DNA from: Cochliopodium minus
Taxonomy: Eukaryota; Discosea; Himatismenida; Cochliopodiidae
Assembly (NCBI GenBank): GCA_024220525.1
Contig: JAMYWO010000274.1
Location: forward strand, 7,258 to 45,554
Direction: 5' to 3'
Length of the DNA stretch: 38,297 nucleotides
The position numbers and the translations under genes were made by a program. Positions 36,275-38,297 of this stretch are shown here, one piece after another (position 1 is the stretch's first letter; every line of letters begins with the position of its first letter). The notes beneath the pieces are model-generated. The model ran no database searches, was not told the origin of the DNA, and saw nothing but the letters and a program-made list of their open reading frames with translations.

Positions 36275-38078
36275 CAGAAGGGTTGGTGTCAGGTAAATTG
36301 TTGAGCTTCTCGATAGAGAACAACAAAAAGAAGATAGCTCGGAGCAAGGAATAAATGGAGATGAAGACGAGAATGATCTTGGGCAAAGTGAAAGCGAGTT
36401 TGGACTCTATGAAGTGCAACACTGTGAATGTTGTCGACAAAATGAACAACAAAAACATGGCAGCAGTTAAGAAATATCTAAAAAAAAAATTTTGATATAA
36501 TAATAAAAATGAAAAATAAATAAAAAATAAAAAATGAATAGAAAATAAAAAATAAATAAAAAAAAATAAAAAATCAAAAATAAAAAATCAAAAATAAAAG
36601 ATGGGATTTTAAAAAAAAAAATAAAAAAATAAAAAAATAAAAAAATAAAAAATGGAGATTTAAAAAAATAAAAAAATAAAAAATCAAAAATAAAAGATGG
36701 AGATTTAAAAAAAATTTAAATTTTTTTTTGGGGAAATAACTTACAATACATTTTGAACAGCACGGTTGTTAGCGAAGAGGGAGTTACGTGTATCCCAGTC
36801 GCGTGTGAGTGCAACAGGGAAGACATTGCTGGTGTCAGTTGGAACAACACCACAATATTGGCCTTGTGTAAAACGAAAAAATAAATATTATTTTAAATTA
36901 ATGAAAAAAATACAATAAAATAAAAATAATCAATAAAATTAAGAAAAAAATAAAAAATAAAAAAATGAAAATAAACAATTAAATAAAATAATTATTTCAA
37001 AATTTTTATATTTTTTTTTTTTACCATTAACTAGAGTAACATTGGTACGAAGAGGTCTCCAATTCTTAAAGTCAGTGGTGACAGCAAAATCTAAGACAGG
37101 AAAATCTCCGCTGTATACTTGGATGTCTTTACGTTTGTCGATACACAATGTGAAGTTCTCCGTGGTTTGAGAGGACAATGCTCTTGTTTGGACGGAGGAG
37201 ACGAAGCTTGATTTGGTGACGTTCATTCCGATACCGTCTGACAAAAGTTGACCAACTAAATCAATAAAATTTTAAAAATAAAAATGATTTGACTAAATCA
37301 AAAAAAATTAAAAAATTAAAAATAAAACGAAAAATGAAATTTAAAAAAAAAATTAATTTTAAATTAAATGTGTAGCAATAAATTAATATCCTCAAACAAA
37401 GTTGTAAATTAAGGAAAAGTCCAAAAGAGTATCAAAAACAAATTAAATTGATGAGCAACAAAATAAATATTTTAAATGAAATAATTAATAAATAAGAAAA
37501 TTAAATTAAAAACAAAGTTTTTCTTCAAAAAAAAAAAATAAAATTTACCAGTAAATTTAAAAGAGTTAGTAACAATTGCATATCTGTTGTTTTTGTAGGT
37601 GAGAGCGGATAAAAGGCCGGAAGAGGAAAGAACCTCGGCGGATCGGTAGTTGGAAGCGGAGTAGGAAAAGATGGCCATGTTGATACAGTATGGGTTGTAT
37701 GGGACGGACTCCAAACCAAAGTTGAATTGAGCATATCCGACACGTACTTCCTTAGGATTTCCTCTGCAAAACAATTGGGTACCTTTATAAAAAAATAAAA
37801 AATATAATAAAAATAAAGAATAAAATGGAAAAATAAAAATAAAAAAAATGATAATCATGATAAAACAAAATAAAAAATAAAAAATAAAAAATAAAAAATA
37901 AATAAAAAATAAATTAAAATACTGTCATTTTTTTTGCATTTTAATTTTTTTAAAAAAACACAAGATTATTTTTACCCAACTGAATGGAACTCGAATTCAC
38001 TCCTTGGCAAACACTCAATCCACTTTGACCAGAAATGCAGTCACAAGTGATAGGAAGAAGAGTTTCAAAGATGGGAAT
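36275..38078 (-). CDS. Membrane protein with extracellular region (partial)
   Basis: Exons in phase: 38078-37976, 37782-37549, 37255-37025, 36862-36745, 36477-36275. The 5' end lies off the window to the right, and the 3' end runs into the array with the N. The ectodomain begins with a Cys-containing part (CDCISGQSGLSVCQG, TQLFCRGNPKEV), then a Cys-poor beta-rich part with sequons (NVTKSS, NFTLC, NVTLVNG). It ends with two hydrophobic segments, LTAAMFLLFILSTTFTVLHF and LPKIILVFISIYSLLRAIFF. This looks like the beginning of a multi-pass bundle; I was reminded of THH1/TOM1/TOM3-type membrane domains but cannot prove it. It could be a receptor or transporter-like surface protein, and lies on the same strand as the Cys-rich gene on the far side of the ankyrin gene. 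Confidence 0.6.
36480..36720. repeat. Intronic A-rich tract with imperfect 50-bp repeats
   Basis: The intron 36744-36478 holds repeated blocks of the form AAAAATAAAAGATGGAGATTTAAAAAAA and AAAAATAAAAAATC, separated by (AAAAAAT)n. Probably slippage products. Confidence 0.6.
37868..37910. repeat. Intronic (AAAAAAT)n array
   Basis: Short heptamer array in the intron 37975-37783 of the partial membrane-protein gene. Confidence 0.85.
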
Positions 38079-38224
38079 CTTTAAAAATGATAAAAAAAAT
38101 AAAAACATTAAAATAAGTTATTATTAAAAATTTTAAAAATAAAAAATAAATATTGATAAAATAACCAATTAATGAATTAAATAATTATAAAAATTAATAA
38201 TTTATATAAAAATAAAATAAAAAA

Positions 38225-38297
38225 ATATAAGTAAAAAATAAAAAATAAAAAATAAAAAATAAAAAATAAAAAATAAAAAATAAAAAATAAAAAATAA
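38225..38297. repeat. (AAAAAAT)n array at the window edge
   Basis: About ten perfect heptamers run to the last base. They lie upstream of the first visible exon of the minus-strand membrane-protein gene. Confidence 0.9.

Overview
The window is nuclear DNA from an extremely AT-rich, intron-dense unicellular eukaryote. Exons are compact and stand out by normal codon structure. Introns are mostly oligo-T/oligo-A, with GT..AG ends and short heptamer or hexamer arrays. TAA, TAG and TGA are all used as stops, so the code is standard. The gene types (F-box, ankyrin, MYND/USP, Rho regulators, lipid-transfer proteins, Cys-rich surface proteins) suit a free-living amoeba-like protist. The sequence alone does not settle the lineage. 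Exons were joined by hand; for nearly every gene below the splice phases agree from start codon to stop (or to the assembly gap), which is the main evidence for the models.

Layout, left to right. (1) 1-4692, minus: a PX-PH-C2-RhoGAP signalling protein whose tail carries a repeated FPGI(K/A)xK motif; its 3' end lies off the window. (2) 5246-7418, plus: a NAPE-PLD-type metallo-hydrolase with a 9-nt microexon. (3) 7635-11494, plus: a deubiquitinase with an N-terminal MYND finger, a USP core, a possible CS-like domain and a C-terminal SEC-C zinc motif. (4) 11796-15507, plus: an ABCC/MRP-type transporter running into an assembly gap. (5) 16175-17897, minus: a SPRY-domain protein entering the same gap from the other side. 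(6) 18506-18793, plus: a small lysine-rich protein. (7) about 19159-21068, plus: an F-box protein fused to a catalytically degenerate kinase. (8) 21127-22213, minus: a very divergent ADP/ATP-carrier-like protein. (9) 22282-23439, minus: a Sec14/CRAL-TRIO protein. (10) 23813-24072: a coding fragment of uncertain origin, possibly LINE-derived. (11) 24179-26605, plus: a secreted pepsin-type aspartic protease running into the second gap. (12) 27310-32720, minus: a secreted or surface Cys-rich protein of more than 1,079 residues. (13) 32868-35687, plus: an ankyrin-repeat protein with one frame break. (14) 36275-38078, minus: a partial membrane protein with an extracellular region and at least two membrane segments.

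There is no operon logic. Genes alternate strands and are closely packed (57 bp between convergent stops at 21.1 kb, 68 bp between tandem genes at 22.2 kb, 147 bp between divergent starts at 32.8 kb). Several start codons sit directly on an oligo-A run. Both N gaps, a single N at 36186 and the right edge of the window lie in (ATTTTTT)n or (AAAAAAT)n arrays, so these arrays look like the places where the assembly fails.

The most interesting points are the MYND-USP-SEC-C architecture, the F-box/pseudokinase fusion (with a GC-AG intron), the ADP/ATP-like carrier that has lost the family signatures, the intron-split FPGI repeat in the RhoGAP tail, and extreme splicing (a 9-nt exon and a 30-nt intron). 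No CRISPR, tRNA, rRNA or recognisable DNA transposon was found.
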